From assembly GCA_041660205.1 (NCBI GenBank), contig JBAZWT010000001.1, positions 1-64,000 of the forward strand: a stretch of DNA of 64,000 bases. Direction: 5' to 3'. This DNA comes from Candidatus Babeliales bacterium. Lineage in GTDB: Bacteria > Babelota > Babeliae > Babelales > Chromulinivoraceae. Both the position numbers and the translations under genes were made by a program. The notes below the pieces were generated by a model. It searched no databases. It saw nothing but the letters and a program-made list of their open reading frames with translations, and was not told where the DNA came from. Shown here one piece after another: positions 53,183 through 62,642 of the stretch. Position 1 is the stretch's first letter, and each line of letters opens with the position of its first letter.

Positions 53183-54016
53183 CTAATCATCGTTTTTTTT
53201 ATTTTTGAAAAATGCCATCGTAACCAACCAATGAACTTTTTTATCAAGCTCAATAAGTCGTTTTTGATCATGGTCAATTTCATACCGAGGCAATTCATAC
53301 TCATAAAAATAAACAATTCCTGGTAACTTGCATGAAAAATTTTCAAAGTTTCCTAATTTTTTTTCTGAAAAATAGTCCTCTATTTTTAAAAGATGTTGTG
53401 CAATGCAAGGGTGATGCAAATCACCATGAGTTGGATACTCATTGCGCAGCAACACAGAAATATTTACCATGCGCTCGCTGCAATTAAAGCAACGCTGAAA
53501 TGCCAAGTTAACCGGCTGCACATAGTCACCAAATGAAAATAGATTGTAAAATGTACCGATTACTGACATGTCGGGAAAGATTGTGCCAGTTGAGTCAACA
53601 GGAACGCCCAGAGCGTAAAATTTGTTGATTTTAAAACAATTGTTTTTATGTGAAACATTTTTCGACAAAATCATTGAGGCAAGAATTCCAACTGTAACTC
53701 CATGGCTATGGCCAACTAAAATCACCTCGTCGTACATTGAAATTATTTTTTCCAAATTTTGGGCTGCGCGTAGTTGAGATTGGTACCCTAATTTTCCAGA
53801 CCATTGAAAAGGGACAATTTCATCAACAATTTTTAACTCAAGCGCAGAACTTTGTAACGCTTTAAAAAAATCACCTTCAGGTTGGTACCACGATTCATCT
53901 TTAGCCCAAGTGCCATGAATAATAATACAAGCTGACTTTGTATACATTGTAAACTGTAAAAACAAAGTCACTATAAAAAACAGAGTAACGAAAGCAATAG
54001 GTCGAGAAATATACAT
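53183..54016 (-). CDS. Alpha/beta-hydrolase fold protein, envelope-anchored
   Basis: A 277-residue protein with an N-terminal hydrophobic segment (PIAFVTLFFIVTLFLQF), then CIIIHGTWAKDESWYQP and the nucleophile elbow EVILVGHSHGVTVGILA (Ser in GHSHG). These are lipase/esterase features. The catalytic His is probably in GDLHHPCIAQ, and the Asp was not identified. The natural substrate is unknown. The ATG directly follows a 14-bp hairpin that contains the ribosome site. Confidence 0.75.
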   Translation of the reverse strand: MYISRPIAFVTLFFIVTLFLQFTMYTKSACIIIHGTWAKDESWYQPEGDFFKALQSSALELKIVDEIVPFQWSGKLGYQSQLRAAQNLEKIISMYDEVILVGHSHGVTVGILASMILSKNVSHKNNCFKINKFYALGVPVDSTGTIFPDMSVIGTFYNLFSFGDYVQPVNLAFQRCFNCSERMVNISVLLRNEYPTHGDLHHPCIAQHLLKIEDYFSEKKLGNFENFSCKLPGIVYFYEYELPRYEIDHDQKRLIELDKKVHWLVTMAFFKNKKNDD

Positions 54017-54021
54017 AAAAA

Positions 54022-54054
54022 AAACTCCTCAAGTTTATACAACTTGAGGAGTTT
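54022..54054 (-). promoter_or_regulatory. Hairpin that holds the ribosome site of the 53183 gene
   Basis: AAACTCCTCAAGTT and AACTTGAGGAGTTT form a perfect 14-bp stem with a 5-base loop. Read on the minus strand, GAGGAG in the 3' arm is followed by eight T and the ATG. The same structure looks like an intrinsic terminator for the gene upstream at 54090. Confidence 0.8.
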
Positions 54055-54089
54055 AACATAATCAAATGTTTGAAAGTATGTCTTTTATT

Positions 54090-54401
54090 TTAATTATTTT
54101 GATTCTGTTTTTTTGCATTTTCTACGACAGAACCTACATCATACCCAAGGTTGTATCCTACATAACCAAAAATAGTTGCTTGTATTAACGGAACAACCAA
54201 ACAACGAACTACCATACCTTTATTTGCATGGCGAAGCGCGTCTGCCACAGCATGCCTCGTATTATTTGCATCCAAGCCAGAAAGAAGTCCTATAAGATAA
54301 CCACACTTAGCATACGTATTTTTTGAAAATCCATTGTTATCTGGCTCAGCAGATATTGTCATCCCAGCTAAAAGAAATAATGTTTATAGTAATTTTTTCA
54401 T
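54090..54401 (-). pseudogene. Small exported protein with a stop codon inside the signal peptide
   Basis: The reading frame with a good ribosome site (AAGGAAAATTAG) starts at 54401: MKKLL, TAA at 54386-54384, then TLFLLAGMTISAEPDNN and 80 further residues. One base change (TTA to TAA) in an ordinary signal peptide would explain it. The remaining frame starts at an ATG at 54362 without a ribosome site. The mature part has a hydrophobic segment (VVPLIQATIFGYVGYNLGYD). Function unknown. Confidence 0.65.
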
Positions 54402-54433
54402 CTAATTTTCCTTATATAAAGATTAAGTTTTTA

Positions 54434-54739
54434 TTAAAAAAGATTCCAATATCCTGCAACTCTAACATATGGTGCGTAGCTTGGAGCATTATAAACCGGT
54501 TCATAAACTGGCTTACAGACTGAAGCTCTGTAGAAGCAACGATGAGGTCTGCCAATTCTACAGTTTTTGCACATATGTCTGCCATAGGCGCATCTAGTAT
54601 GCGTTACAACGACTGCTCGCTGATACCTAAGCCTAGGCTGCTGAAATGGAAAGAATCCTCCAAATTCAACAAAAAAGGCATTTGCAAAAGATGTCGATAA
54701 ACACGTTACAAGCACAATTGACAATATTGATTTTTTCAT
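54434..54739 (-). CDS. Small exported Tyr/Cys/Arg-rich protein
   Basis: A 101-residue protein with a signal peptide (KKSILSIVLVTCLSTSFANA). The mature part is aromatic and basic, with cysteines spaced as in CAYGRHMCKNCRIGRPHRCF; a further Cys follows. The C-terminus is Pro/Tyr-rich (YEPVYNAPSYAPYVRVAGYW). The C-x(6)-C-x2-C pattern might bind metal. No family was recognised. The upstream GGGGGGAG is a strong ribosome site. It is followed closely by the 54090 gene. Confidence 0.55.
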   Translation of the reverse strand: MKKSILSIVLVTCLSTSFANAFFVEFGGFFPFQQPRLRYQRAVVVTHTRCAYGRHMCKNCRIGRPHRCFYRASVCKPVYEPVYNAPSYAPYVRVAGYWNLF

Positions 54740-55133
54740 ATGCTCCCCCCAAACAGATTTATGTGATAGTATAAAAAGCTTATCACAATAGGTTTTTTTG
54801 GTCAAAAGGGGGGTCTGTTTCTGGAGCCAAACTTTGATTAAATCAAGACTTTCAAAGCCATAGTAGATTATCTACAACGCTCAATTAAAAAATCTAAAGT
54901 CATTATGAACATTATTTGATAGAGGTGTTTATAGCCCATCAAGAAGGAATGCTTTTAATAAAGCTATTTTGCCAGTATAAGCGCAAACAAAATTACTGAG
55001 CATAAATTGAAAAATTATTCTTAACTTTCGTCCAACATGCACTAACAAATCTAAGCTCCGCAATATGCAACAATTTTATACGAAGAAAGGGTGCCACAAG
55101 GGCACCCTTTCTGTTAGTTCAAGTTAAAAGAAA
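54740..55133. other. Intergenic interval before ndk, no gene seen
   Basis: The 394 bases hold AT-rich sequence and one strong hairpin at 55084-55112. I see no gene, tRNA or copy of the palindromic family in the rest. Confidence 0.5.
55084..55112 (-). terminator. Stem-loop downstream of ndk
   Basis: AGAAAGGGTGCC pairs with GGCACCCTTTCT (12 bp) around a short loop. It lies about 20 bases after the ndk stop. There is no T-run, so it may be a processing or stability hairpin rather than an intrinsic terminator. Confidence 0.55.
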
Positions 55134-55544
55134 TTATTTACAGCAACCGCCGAAAAATATTTTCAATTCTCGAGCAGCACTTGCTAAAGAATCTGAACCA
55201 TGCGTTGCATTTTCTCCAATGCTTTTTCCAAAGATCGCACGGATTGTACCAGACAATGCTTGTGATGGATTTGTTGCACCCATCAAATCACGCCAAGCTA
55301 GTACCGCGTTATCTTTTGAAAGCTTCATAATGATAACTGGAGATGATGTCATAGATTGAACCATTTCACCAAAAAATGAACGTTCTTTGTGTTCAGCATA
55401 CAACTCTTGCGCTTGCGCTGGAGAGATTGTAATTTTTTCCATAGCTACAATTTCAAAGCCAGCAGCTTCAATCATATCAATGATTTTACCGCTTTCTTTG
55501 TCAGCAACAGCACGAGGCTTAATAATCGCAAATGTTTGTTCCAT
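55134..55544 (-). CDS. ndk: Nucleoside diphosphate kinase
   Basis: Ndk balances NTP pools by phosphate transfer through a histidine. The 136-residue protein has the start EQTFAIIKPRAVADKESGKI, the ERSFFGEMV block, GATNPSQALSGTIRAIFG and the active His in NATHGSDS. Length is normal. It starts 17 bases after rpsA, so the two are probably co-transcribed. Confidence 0.97.
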   Translation of the reverse strand: MEQTFAIIKPRAVADKESGKIIDMIEAAGFEIVAMEKITISPAQAQELYAEHKERSFFGEMVQSMTSSPVIIMKLSKDNAVLAWRDLMGATNPSQALSGTIRAIFGKSIGENATHGSDSLASAARELKIFFGGCCK

Positions 55545-55561
55545 GTGTAAATTCTTTCAGA

Positions 55562-57415
55562 TTATTTTTTTGCTTTTTTCTTTTTGCTGTCTTGTGCGCC
55601 TTCAAGTGACTCTTCATTTTGACGAGCCGCATGTTTTTCAAGCTCAATTTGTAGTGATGATTTCATACGTGGAGCTGATGAAGCTTTTTCAACGTAATCT
55701 TCTTCTACTACTTTTACTGGAGCTTTTTTCTTAGGCTGTTGTTGCTGTTGTTGTTTTACAACTGGAGCTTGTTGGTCTTGCGCTGTAGCCTCTAGCTTCA
55801 AGCTTAAACCAATTTTGCGTTCGCCAGCATTAATATTAACAACGCGAAGTTCATGAGTTTGGCCAACTTCAACAGGGTTTTCTTTACCTTGTTCTAGATC
55901 AGAATTATAGATCAAACCTTCAACTTTATTTGAAAGTTTTACAAATGCGCCGTAGTTACCAATTTTGGTGACTGTGCCCATAACTCTTGACCCAACTGGC
56001 ATTTCTTTATCAATTGTTTTCCAAGGATCTTGTGAAAGTTGTTTGATACCAAGAGCAACTTTTTTGTGATCTTCGTCAACTGAAAGGATAACCGCTTCAA
56101 CCTCTTGTCCTGATTTATACAAATCGCTTGGGTGAGCAATATGCTCAGTCCATGACAAGTCTGAAACGTGAACCAATCCGTCAACACCTGGAATAATTTG
56201 AACAAAAATACCGAAATCAGCAATATTAGTAATTTTACCTTTAATGCGATCGTCTTTTTTGTAATTTTCTTTAATTGTTGTCCAAGGATCTTTTGATAAC
56301 TGTTTAATGCTCAAAGACATTCTACGGTTTTCAATATCTAAAGATGCTACAAGCACTTCAATTTCTTCACCAACTTTAAATCTATCTTTCAAGTTTGAAA
56401 TACGATCAGTCCATGAGATTTCTGAAATGTGTACCAAGCCTTCAACGCCTCTTCGAATTTCAACGAAAAGACCGTAATCAGCAATACTTGCAACATGACC
56501 TTTGATGATTGATCCAACCTGAATTATTTTATCAATATCCTGCCATGGATTATCGCCAAGTTGTTTCATGCCAAGTGAAATTTTACTGTTGTCTTTATCA
56601 ATAGAAAGAACTTTAACAGTAACGTTTTCACCAATTTTTACTAATTCGCTTGGATGAGAGATTCTACCCCAAGTCATATCAGTAATATGAAGCAATCCGT
56701 CAACTCCGCCAACGTCAATAAATACACCATAGTTGGTAATGTTTTTAACAGTACCCATGATAACTTTATCAACTTCGATAGTATCAAGAATTTGTTTACG
56801 AGATTTATCACGACATTCAGAAAGATATTTTCTGCATGAGATAATAATGTTGCCACGTTTTTTATTAAGCTTAACGATTTCAGCAATAACTGTTTTTCCA
56901 ACAAAATTGTCAAAATCTGTAACGCGATATAAGTCAACTTGTGATCCAGGCAAGAATGCCGGAACGCCAACGTCAACACTTAGTCCACCTTTGACTTTGT
57001 GTGTTACCACACCTTCAACAGGTTTGCCTTCTTCAAAAAGCTTAGTAATACGATCCCATGAGCGAACTATTTTCGCATTTTCATAAGAAAGAACTACATC
57101 ACCATTAATGTTTTCTAGTTCATCAATGATCACTTCAAGATCTTTGCCGACAGCAATATCGCGCATTTCTTGTTCTGAGAATTCATATAGCGGGATAATT
57201 CCGTTTGATTTGTACTTGATATCAACAAGCACACCGTTAGAATCAATTGCTATAATTTTTCCGGTTACCAATTGACCAGAGTTATATTTACTTACTTCGC
57301 TTTGGAATAGATCTTCCATAGACTGCTTTTGTTCAGCAGAAAGATTCATATCATCGTTTGATGGAAGGATCCAAGCTCGAGCAAATTGTAATGGTTTTAT
57401 TCGTTCTTTTGACAT
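55562..57415 (-). CDS. rpsA: 30S ribosomal protein S1
   Basis: S1 binds mRNA leaders and brings them to the 30S subunit. The 617-residue protein has about six S1/OB-fold repeats, recognisable as GTVKNITNYGVFIDVGGVDG, then LLHITDMTW, and the related GHVASIADYGLFVEIRRGVE and GKITNIADFGIFVQIIPGVD. The C-terminal 100 residues are Lys/Gln-rich and disordered. This is longer than E. coli S1 (557), with the difference in the tail. No ribosome site is clear before the ATG, as is common for rpsA. ndk follows. Confidence 0.95.
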   Translation of the reverse strand: MSKERIKPLQFARAWILPSNDDMNLSAEQKQSMEDLFQSEVSKYNSGQLVTGKIIAIDSNGVLVDIKYKSNGIIPLYEFSEQEMRDIAVGKDLEVIIDELENINGDVVLSYENAKIVRSWDRITKLFEEGKPVEGVVTHKVKGGLSVDVGVPAFLPGSQVDLYRVTDFDNFVGKTVIAEIVKLNKKRGNIIISCRKYLSECRDKSRKQILDTIEVDKVIMGTVKNITNYGVFIDVGGVDGLLHITDMTWGRISHPSELVKIGENVTVKVLSIDKDNSKISLGMKQLGDNPWQDIDKIIQVGSIIKGHVASIADYGLFVEIRRGVEGLVHISEISWTDRISNLKDRFKVGEEIEVLVASLDIENRRMSLSIKQLSKDPWTTIKENYKKDDRIKGKITNIADFGIFVQIIPGVDGLVHVSDLSWTEHIAHPSDLYKSGQEVEAVILSVDEDHKKVALGIKQLSQDPWKTIDKEMPVGSRVMGTVTKIGNYGAFVKLSNKVEGLIYNSDLEQGKENPVEVGQTHELRVVNINAGERKIGLSLKLEATAQDQQAPVVKQQQQQQPKKKAPVKVVEEDYVEKASSAPRMKSSLQIELEKHAARQNEESLEGAQDSKKKKAKK

Positions 57416-57546
57416 ACGTGTTTCGATACAATTTTTATCTTCCTAAAAATTGCAAAATGTTAATGAAAGTAGATATTTTATACTTTTTAAGGGTATCAGG
57501 TTTTACCCGAAAATTCAAATTTTAAGCCCACAGAAGGGACTTTTCT

Positions 57547-57930
57547 TTACTTTTTATACTCAATGATACCTTTTTGAAGTGCCATAATTGATAAAAGACC
57601 GCATCGTAGACGATTGAAACCAAGTTTGACTCCTAAAAGTTTTTCAACTATTTCTTCATCCAGTCTTAAAGCCTCATCAAGACTCATGCCAATCACAAAA
57701 TCAGTTAATTTTGATGCCATAGCCATACTTAAAACACAGCCAGAACCTTCAAAAGTTACCTTAAGCAGCTTGCCATCAACTATAATTCCAGAGATTTTAA
57801 CCGAGTCCCCGCAAGAAGGATTGTACTCGCCTGAAACAAAATCACACTCCAACAAAAGGCCATAATTTCGTGGGTTTTTAGAGTGATCTACCAAATCATG
57901 TTTGTATAAATCGAGCATATTGTTATTCAT
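57547..57930 (-). CDS. IscU/SufU-like iron-sulfur cluster scaffold
   Basis: A 127-residue scaffold on which Fe-S clusters are built. It has the three conserved cysteines: NPSCGDSVK, GSGCVLSMA and RLRCGLLSI, and an acidic Asp in GDSV. The start (MLDLYKHDLVDHSKNPRNYG) is typical of SufU/IscU. No cysteine desulfurase is visible next to it. The true start could be either of two in-frame ATGs, 57930 or 57918. Confidence 0.9.
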   Translation of the reverse strand: MNNNMLDLYKHDLVDHSKNPRNYGLLLECDFVSGEYNPSCGDSVKISGIIVDGKLLKVTFEGSGCVLSMAMASKLTDFVIGMSLDEALRLDEEIVEKLLGVKLGFNRLRCGLLSIMALQKGIIEYKK

Positions 57931-58008
57931 ATTTTTCTAAATTATTGCTTTTATAAAGCATTTTCCTTTACTCTCAACTCAAAGAGTAAGTCAAAAAACG
58001 GGGGATTT

Positions 58009-59163
58009 ATGAAACATTTTCATGTTTATTTAGTCGTGTCACTTCTTAATATATCATATTTCAATCTATATTCCATGGAACCATCGGTATCATCGTCTTT
58101 GCTGGTACCTGTTTCTTCATCGCATCGATCAATTCGCAGAGCAAGTACAGCCATACAGACTTTTACACTAAGTGTAACGCCTCGAGAAATGACGCCTCAA
58201 GAAAATACGTTTAGCTCTTCAATTAATCCTTTAGCAGCTATAGGTAGTAACTTAGTAGTCAGATCTTCAAATCAAAACATACCTTTAACCGTTCAAACTC
58301 CAGCCATTCAAACACCAGAAGGATCTCAGAGATCATTAATGGCTAAACCCTCTGCTACAGCAGAAGATCCAGATGCTTCTGAAGATCTAAGTACTTCTAA
58401 CGAATTAAAGCGACCGACAGATTTCCGTACATCAATTCGTAGAGTCTCTTCCACAATTCAAGCGCTCAAAGCTTGTGGTATGAAACCACAAACCTTACAA
58501 CCGCTAGAAAGTTCAGATGCAATTACAACAGGCAACCAAGCAATAACTTCAAGCTCTGACGATGCAAGTTCTCAACGAGTCTCAAATCAATTTCTATCGC
58601 CACTTATCAAATTCGCTGAGCCTGCAGTGTTGGCTGCCGGAGCAGCTTATGCAGGATCGCTAGTCAATTCACACCTGGCCAGAACACCTACACAACAAAA
58701 ACGATTTATAACTGGTCTAGAACCTTTGGCAGCAGGAGCAGTATGGAGTGCAGGGTCTGCTGTACTTTCAAGCGCAGTGCCACTTTGTATCGGTGCTTAT
58801 GGCTTATACAAACTTAACAATTTTATACATTCTGGATGCGAGCGTGATAAAGAAAAGCTAGCAGATGAATTTAAAAAATTACTAAACGATCACAAAGCAT
58901 CTACTGATACTCGACTTGATACGTATGCTGCTCAAGTTAGTGGTGTTTTACAAGAAGTTGGCGCTGCACTAGAAGATACAGGAAATTCTTTAGAGCAAGT
59001 CGCTACCATTGTAGAGCAAATGGCCCCTGCGGGTGATTTAAGCATCATTAAGTCAATTCATGCCCAAGCTGCTCGTCTTCAAAATGTTGGCCAAGGAGCA
59101 CAGCATCAACAGTCAACAATTCCCAAAAAGGAAAAAGCTTGTTGTGACTGTTGCATACAATAA
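58009..59163 (+). CDS. Exported protein with hydrophobic middle and cysteine-rich end
   Basis: A 384-residue protein with a signal-like start (HFHVYLVVSLLNISYFNLYS). Residues 20-190 are low-complexity and Ser/Thr/Pro-rich. Residues 200-270 hold hydrophobic segments (AEPAVLAAGAAYAGSLVN, GSAVLSSAVPLCIGAYGLYK). A helical coiled part follows (LQEVGAALEDTGNSLEQVAT), and the chain ends in KACCDCCIQ. The layout (disordered head, two membrane hairpins, coiled coil) is reminiscent of inclusion-membrane-type proteins of intracellular bacteria; I see no homology to a named family. A terminator follows at 59189. Confidence 0.55.
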   Translation: MKHFHVYLVVSLLNISYFNLYSMEPSVSSSLLVPVSSSHRSIRRASTAIQTFTLSVTPREMTPQENTFSSSINPLAAIGSNLVVRSSNQNIPLTVQTPAIQTPEGSQRSLMAKPSATAEDPDASEDLSTSNELKRPTDFRTSIRRVSSTIQALKACGMKPQTLQPLESSDAITTGNQAITSSSDDASSQRVSNQFLSPLIKFAEPAVLAAGAAYAGSLVNSHLARTPTQQKRFITGLEPLAAGAVWSAGSAVLSSAVPLCIGAYGLYKLNNFIHSGCERDKEKLADEFKKLLNDHKASTDTRLDTYAAQVSGVLQEVGAALEDTGNSLEQVATIVEQMAPAGDLSIIKSIHAQAARLQNVGQGAQHQQSTIPKKEKACCDCCIQ

Positions 59164-59188
59164 AGTTGTTTTTTAAAAAATAAGCAAA

Positions 59189-59222
59189 AAAAAGGGCACT
59201 TTATGAAAAGCGCCCTTTTTAG
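59189..59222 (+). terminator. Rho-independent terminator
   Basis: AAAAAAGGGC pairs with GCGCCCTTTTT, with an 11-12 base loop and T-run. It serves the 58009 gene and can act for the convergent 59252 gene. Confidence 0.85.
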
Positions 59223-59251
59223 ATAAACGTTTTATTTTTTATCTAGATCTT

Positions 59252-59542
59252 TTAGTAAGATGCTTTTTTTACATCTTTTTTTACTATGCCATGCACATCT
59301 TTATTGTGCTTGTCATTCTCAGATTTTGATTTGCTTATCTTGCCGCATGTTTTGCAAACAATTTCTTTTTTCACAGATTTTTTCTTGTCATCATGTTTCA
59401 CAGATTTTTTATGATCTTTTTTAACCTGTTCTTTTTTAGGTTCTTGTTTAACAGGACGCTGTTCTTCTTTTTTAGATTTCTGGCAACCAGCTAACGCTGA
59501 CAAAAGAACACATACTGTAATAACGCTCATCAACTTTTTCAT
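59252..59542 (-). CDS. Lipoprotein with Lys-rich linker and C2H2 zinc-finger-like end
   Basis: A 96-residue protein. The signal ends in a lipobox (LSALAGC, Cys at residue 20). Residues 21-60 are almost all Lys, Glu, Asp and Val. The C-terminal part reads VCKTCGKISKSKSENDKHNK followed by DVHG: C-x2-C-x12-H-x4-H, the eukaryotic C2H2 finger spacing. As a lipoprotein it would face the periplasm or the outside. Function unknown. Confidence 0.65.
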   Translation of the reverse strand: MKKLMSVITVCVLLSALAGCQKSKKEEQRPVKQEPKKEQVKKDHKKSVKHDDKKKSVKKEIVCKTCGKISKSKSENDKHNKDVHGIVKKDVKKASY

Positions 59543-59632
59543 ACTTTTCCTTTTTATAAAAAGAATATAAAGAATTTACTACAAGCAACTCTAAGAAAAA
59601 AAATCTTCTTTTTTCAAGAGACTTGTGCTTTT

Positions 59633-59917
59633 TTACTTTTTAGGCTGTTGCAATCTGCCGTTTCGACGAAGTTTTACATTTTTTGAAAGTTCTTCTTTTT
59701 TGTAAGCAACAACTGCGTGTGAATTATTTTTATTAAGAAAATAAGAAGAAGGAATTCGGTAGCATTTGGTATCATTTTTTGCTGCACGCTCTCCACTGTT
59801 CACAATTGAAATCAAAACATTATCAACCAAAGTGTCAACCAATCCGTTACCAATAAAAATGCCAGCAAAAACATTGCCAGAAGCACACGCTAAAAAGAAA
59901 AATAATAGTTTTTTCAA
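59633..59917 (-). CDS. Small exported protein
   Basis: A 94-residue protein with a signal peptide (KKLLFFFLACASGNVFAGIF) followed by GNGLVDTLVDNVLISIVN. The C-terminal half is basic (KKEELSKNVKLRRNGRLQ). No family was recognised. It follows the M16 peptidase gene by 13 bases in the same direction. Confidence 0.5.
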   Translation of the reverse strand: MKKLLFFFLACASGNVFAGIFIGNGLVDTLVDNVLISIVNSGERAAKNDTKCYRIPSSYFLNKNNSHAVVAYKKEELSKNVKLRRNGRLQQPKK

Positions 59918-59929
59918 AATAATCCTTTT

Positions 59930-62556
59930 TTATACTCGACCTATTTTAACACATACCAATTTGTCACGTTTTAAATATTTATTAACAGAGTCTTTCATAT
60001 GACCTAATTTCATCGCACGAATAGTTTCAATGCGCTGCTCAAAATAATTCTGAGGCAATCCATACTTTTGTAAGAATAAAAACGTTGTTGCCATAGTTTC
60101 ATTTGATTCAAAAAGCGCTGGAAATGAATTAATCACGACTTCTTTTGCTTCATCAAACTCTTGCTCTGTCACCGTATTAACTGCGCTGTCAAGGCAGTGA
60201 GCAACAGCCTCCTGAGCTTCTGCAAGTCTATCTTTTGAAACAATCGTTTTAATAAAAATCATACCTGGTTGTTTACCAGCCATGCTTACAACTGAACCAC
60301 CAATGGTATAAAATAGTCCACTCTGCTCTCGCAGGTCAAACAATTTAGAACTCATACCACCAGTTAAAATTTGATTAAACACCAATAAATCGTCGTACAA
60401 TGGATGCAAGCGATCGACCGATAGTCCAGCAAAGGCTACAACAATTTGGTCCCGATTTTTCTCAATGTTTATTTCTTCATTTGTTGCTGGCGCAAGAACT
60501 GGATAAACTATATCGTCAACAGGCTCTCCTGACCACGATCCTAGTAATTTTTCAACATCTGCCATAATGGTTTTTTGATCAAAATTACCAACGATTGCTA
60601 TGATTGCCTCGCGAGGAGAAACCATTTTTTTATAATACTCAAAACAAATATCTCGAGTAAGTGTATTCAAACTTTCCTCTGTTCCCCATGCCATTTTTCC
60701 ATATGGATGTTTCCCGTAAATCTTTTGTGCAGCCACTTGACCTATGCAATTTTTAGGCGTGTCCCAAAACTGTATCAATTGTGATTTAATTTTATTTTTA
60801 ATGCGCTCAAAATCAGCAGGATTAAATTGTGCAAGTTGCAGCATTTCACTTAAAAGATCTAAGCCTTTTGTCTGGTCGGCCGATAGCATTGTGACTGAAA
60901 TACTTCCAGCATTTGCGCTAATTGAAATACCATACGACTCAGCTTCTTTGGTAAATGTAGATGCAGGATATGACTTTGTTCCTTCAAGCATCAACTTTGC
61001 CACTAAGTGCCCGATTCCTTCTTGGCCAGCAGGGTCATAATGGGAATTTGCCTTGTAAATGAGTGAGCTTTCAACAATATCAATATCAGCATTGTGATGC
61101 AATAAAACCTTTAAACCATTTTTCAAAGTTATAACTTGTGGAACTGGGTACGATTGACTGTGTAATTTTTCAACTTGAATCGTATCAACATACGATCCTG
61201 GAGCAACTGGAGACGTACGTTCTTTTCCAAATAAAATTTTGCTATCAAGTTTATCAGATTCTTCTTGAAGTTTGTTTAAATATGCATGATCAGCAGCCGG
61301 TGCTTTTACAACTTTTCCTTCATGACACAGTGTTGCGCGGAAATACTGCTGCAAAAGATCTTGCACGTCTTTTGAAATCGTATTTTCATCATAATTGCAA
61401 TACGTAAATGGATATTCTTCATCATTTGTTGCGGTAAAAGATTTACCGATTGCATACGCTTGTTTTTGCACATCTTCAAGTAAGTGTTGGTAGTCAACTT
61501 GTGCAAGTTTTAAAGCTCTGCGAAGTTCCTGCTCAGGAATTCCATTTTGAGATAAATCATTAATTTCTTTTAGAATAATTTCTTTAATTTCTGCAATATC
61601 AGATTCTTTTTTAGGCTTGAATTCAATAAAGAAAATTTCTCTATCAAATAAATCATAGCTCATCGCATGAACTGAAAGCGCAAGCTCTTTTTCATCAACT
61701 AAAATTTTATGTAAACGAGAGCCTTTTCCGTTAGCCAAAAGGTATGCTAAAAGATCATATAAAAATTCTTTTTTATCTGCAGCGCCTGGCGTTACAAATG
61801 CGAGCATACAAGTTGCCTGTGCAACATCACGGTAGATTGTAACTGATTTAGATTGTAATTCTTCGTTGATAAAAAAATCAGATCGCACAATGTCTGCGCC
61901 ACGCGGTATATGACCAAATTCTTTTTCTACTTTTTAAAAGCTTGCTCAGGATCAACGTCGCCAACTATGACAAGTGCTGAATTTTGCGGAATGTAATATT
62001 TTTTATAAAAATTAACGAGTGTTTGTCGCTGCAAACTCCATAAATCTTGTTTATAACCAATAATTGGATAATGGTATGGATGCGATTCAAATATAATAGA
62101 AATCAAGCTATCGGCAAGTGTCCAGGTGAAATCATCACGATACATTTTAAGCTCTTGAATTACCGCCTTAACTTCAGAATTCATATGGTCTTGCTCAAAT
62201 GAGCAATTTTGCATACAGTCAGCAAAAACTGGTAGTATTTTTTCCCAATTTGCAACAGGTAGATCAAACAAGTATCCAGTGTAATCAAAAGATGTAAATG
62301 CGTTTGCATACCCTGATAGTTTTTGCGTAATCATGTTGATGTCAGATTCGGTAAGCATCTTTTCGGTACCTTTGAAAATCATATGCTCAATAAAGTGAGC
62401 CATACCTTTTTCACCCGCTACTTCATGCTTTGAACCAACGTTATACCACAACTGTAATGAAACTTTTGGAGCTAATTTTTTTGGACAAACCAAAAGGGTC
62501 ATTCCATTACTTAAAACATATTTAAAAACTCGTTTACGGTTTTGCATATACCACAC
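59930..62556 (-). pseudogene. M16 zinc metallopeptidase split by a frameshift in a poly-A tract
   Basis: The N-terminal frame (62556-61927, 209 residues) has the inverted zinc motif GMAHFIEHMIFKG and ends EQAFKK before a TAG at 61927. The other frame (61936-59930) picks up as VEKEFGHIPRGADIV and continues through the second half of a pitrilysin-like protein to the end. The break lies in GCTTTTAAAAAGTAG. One more A (six instead of five) would give a continuous 875-residue protein. Two-domain M16 proteins of this size degrade peptides in the periplasm or cytoplasm. A sequencing error, a mutation, or transcriptional slippage would each explain it. A GTG at 61888 is the only start for a separate second half. 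Confidence 0.85.
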
Positions 62557-62642
62557 TTTTTATATTTGAAATTTTCATAATTCGTCATAATTTATACTGG
62601 TAATCATAGAGAAAAAAACAGTTTTTGCTATAATTACCAATT

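Noticed and set aside
38708..54386. General recoding of TAA as sense
   Set aside because: TAA ends most intact genes in the window at the expected places.
61930..61942. Programmed -1 frameshift site in the M16 gene
   Set aside because: TTTTAAAAAG does not allow re-pairing at both codons as a standard slippery heptamer does; polymerase slippage or error fits better.
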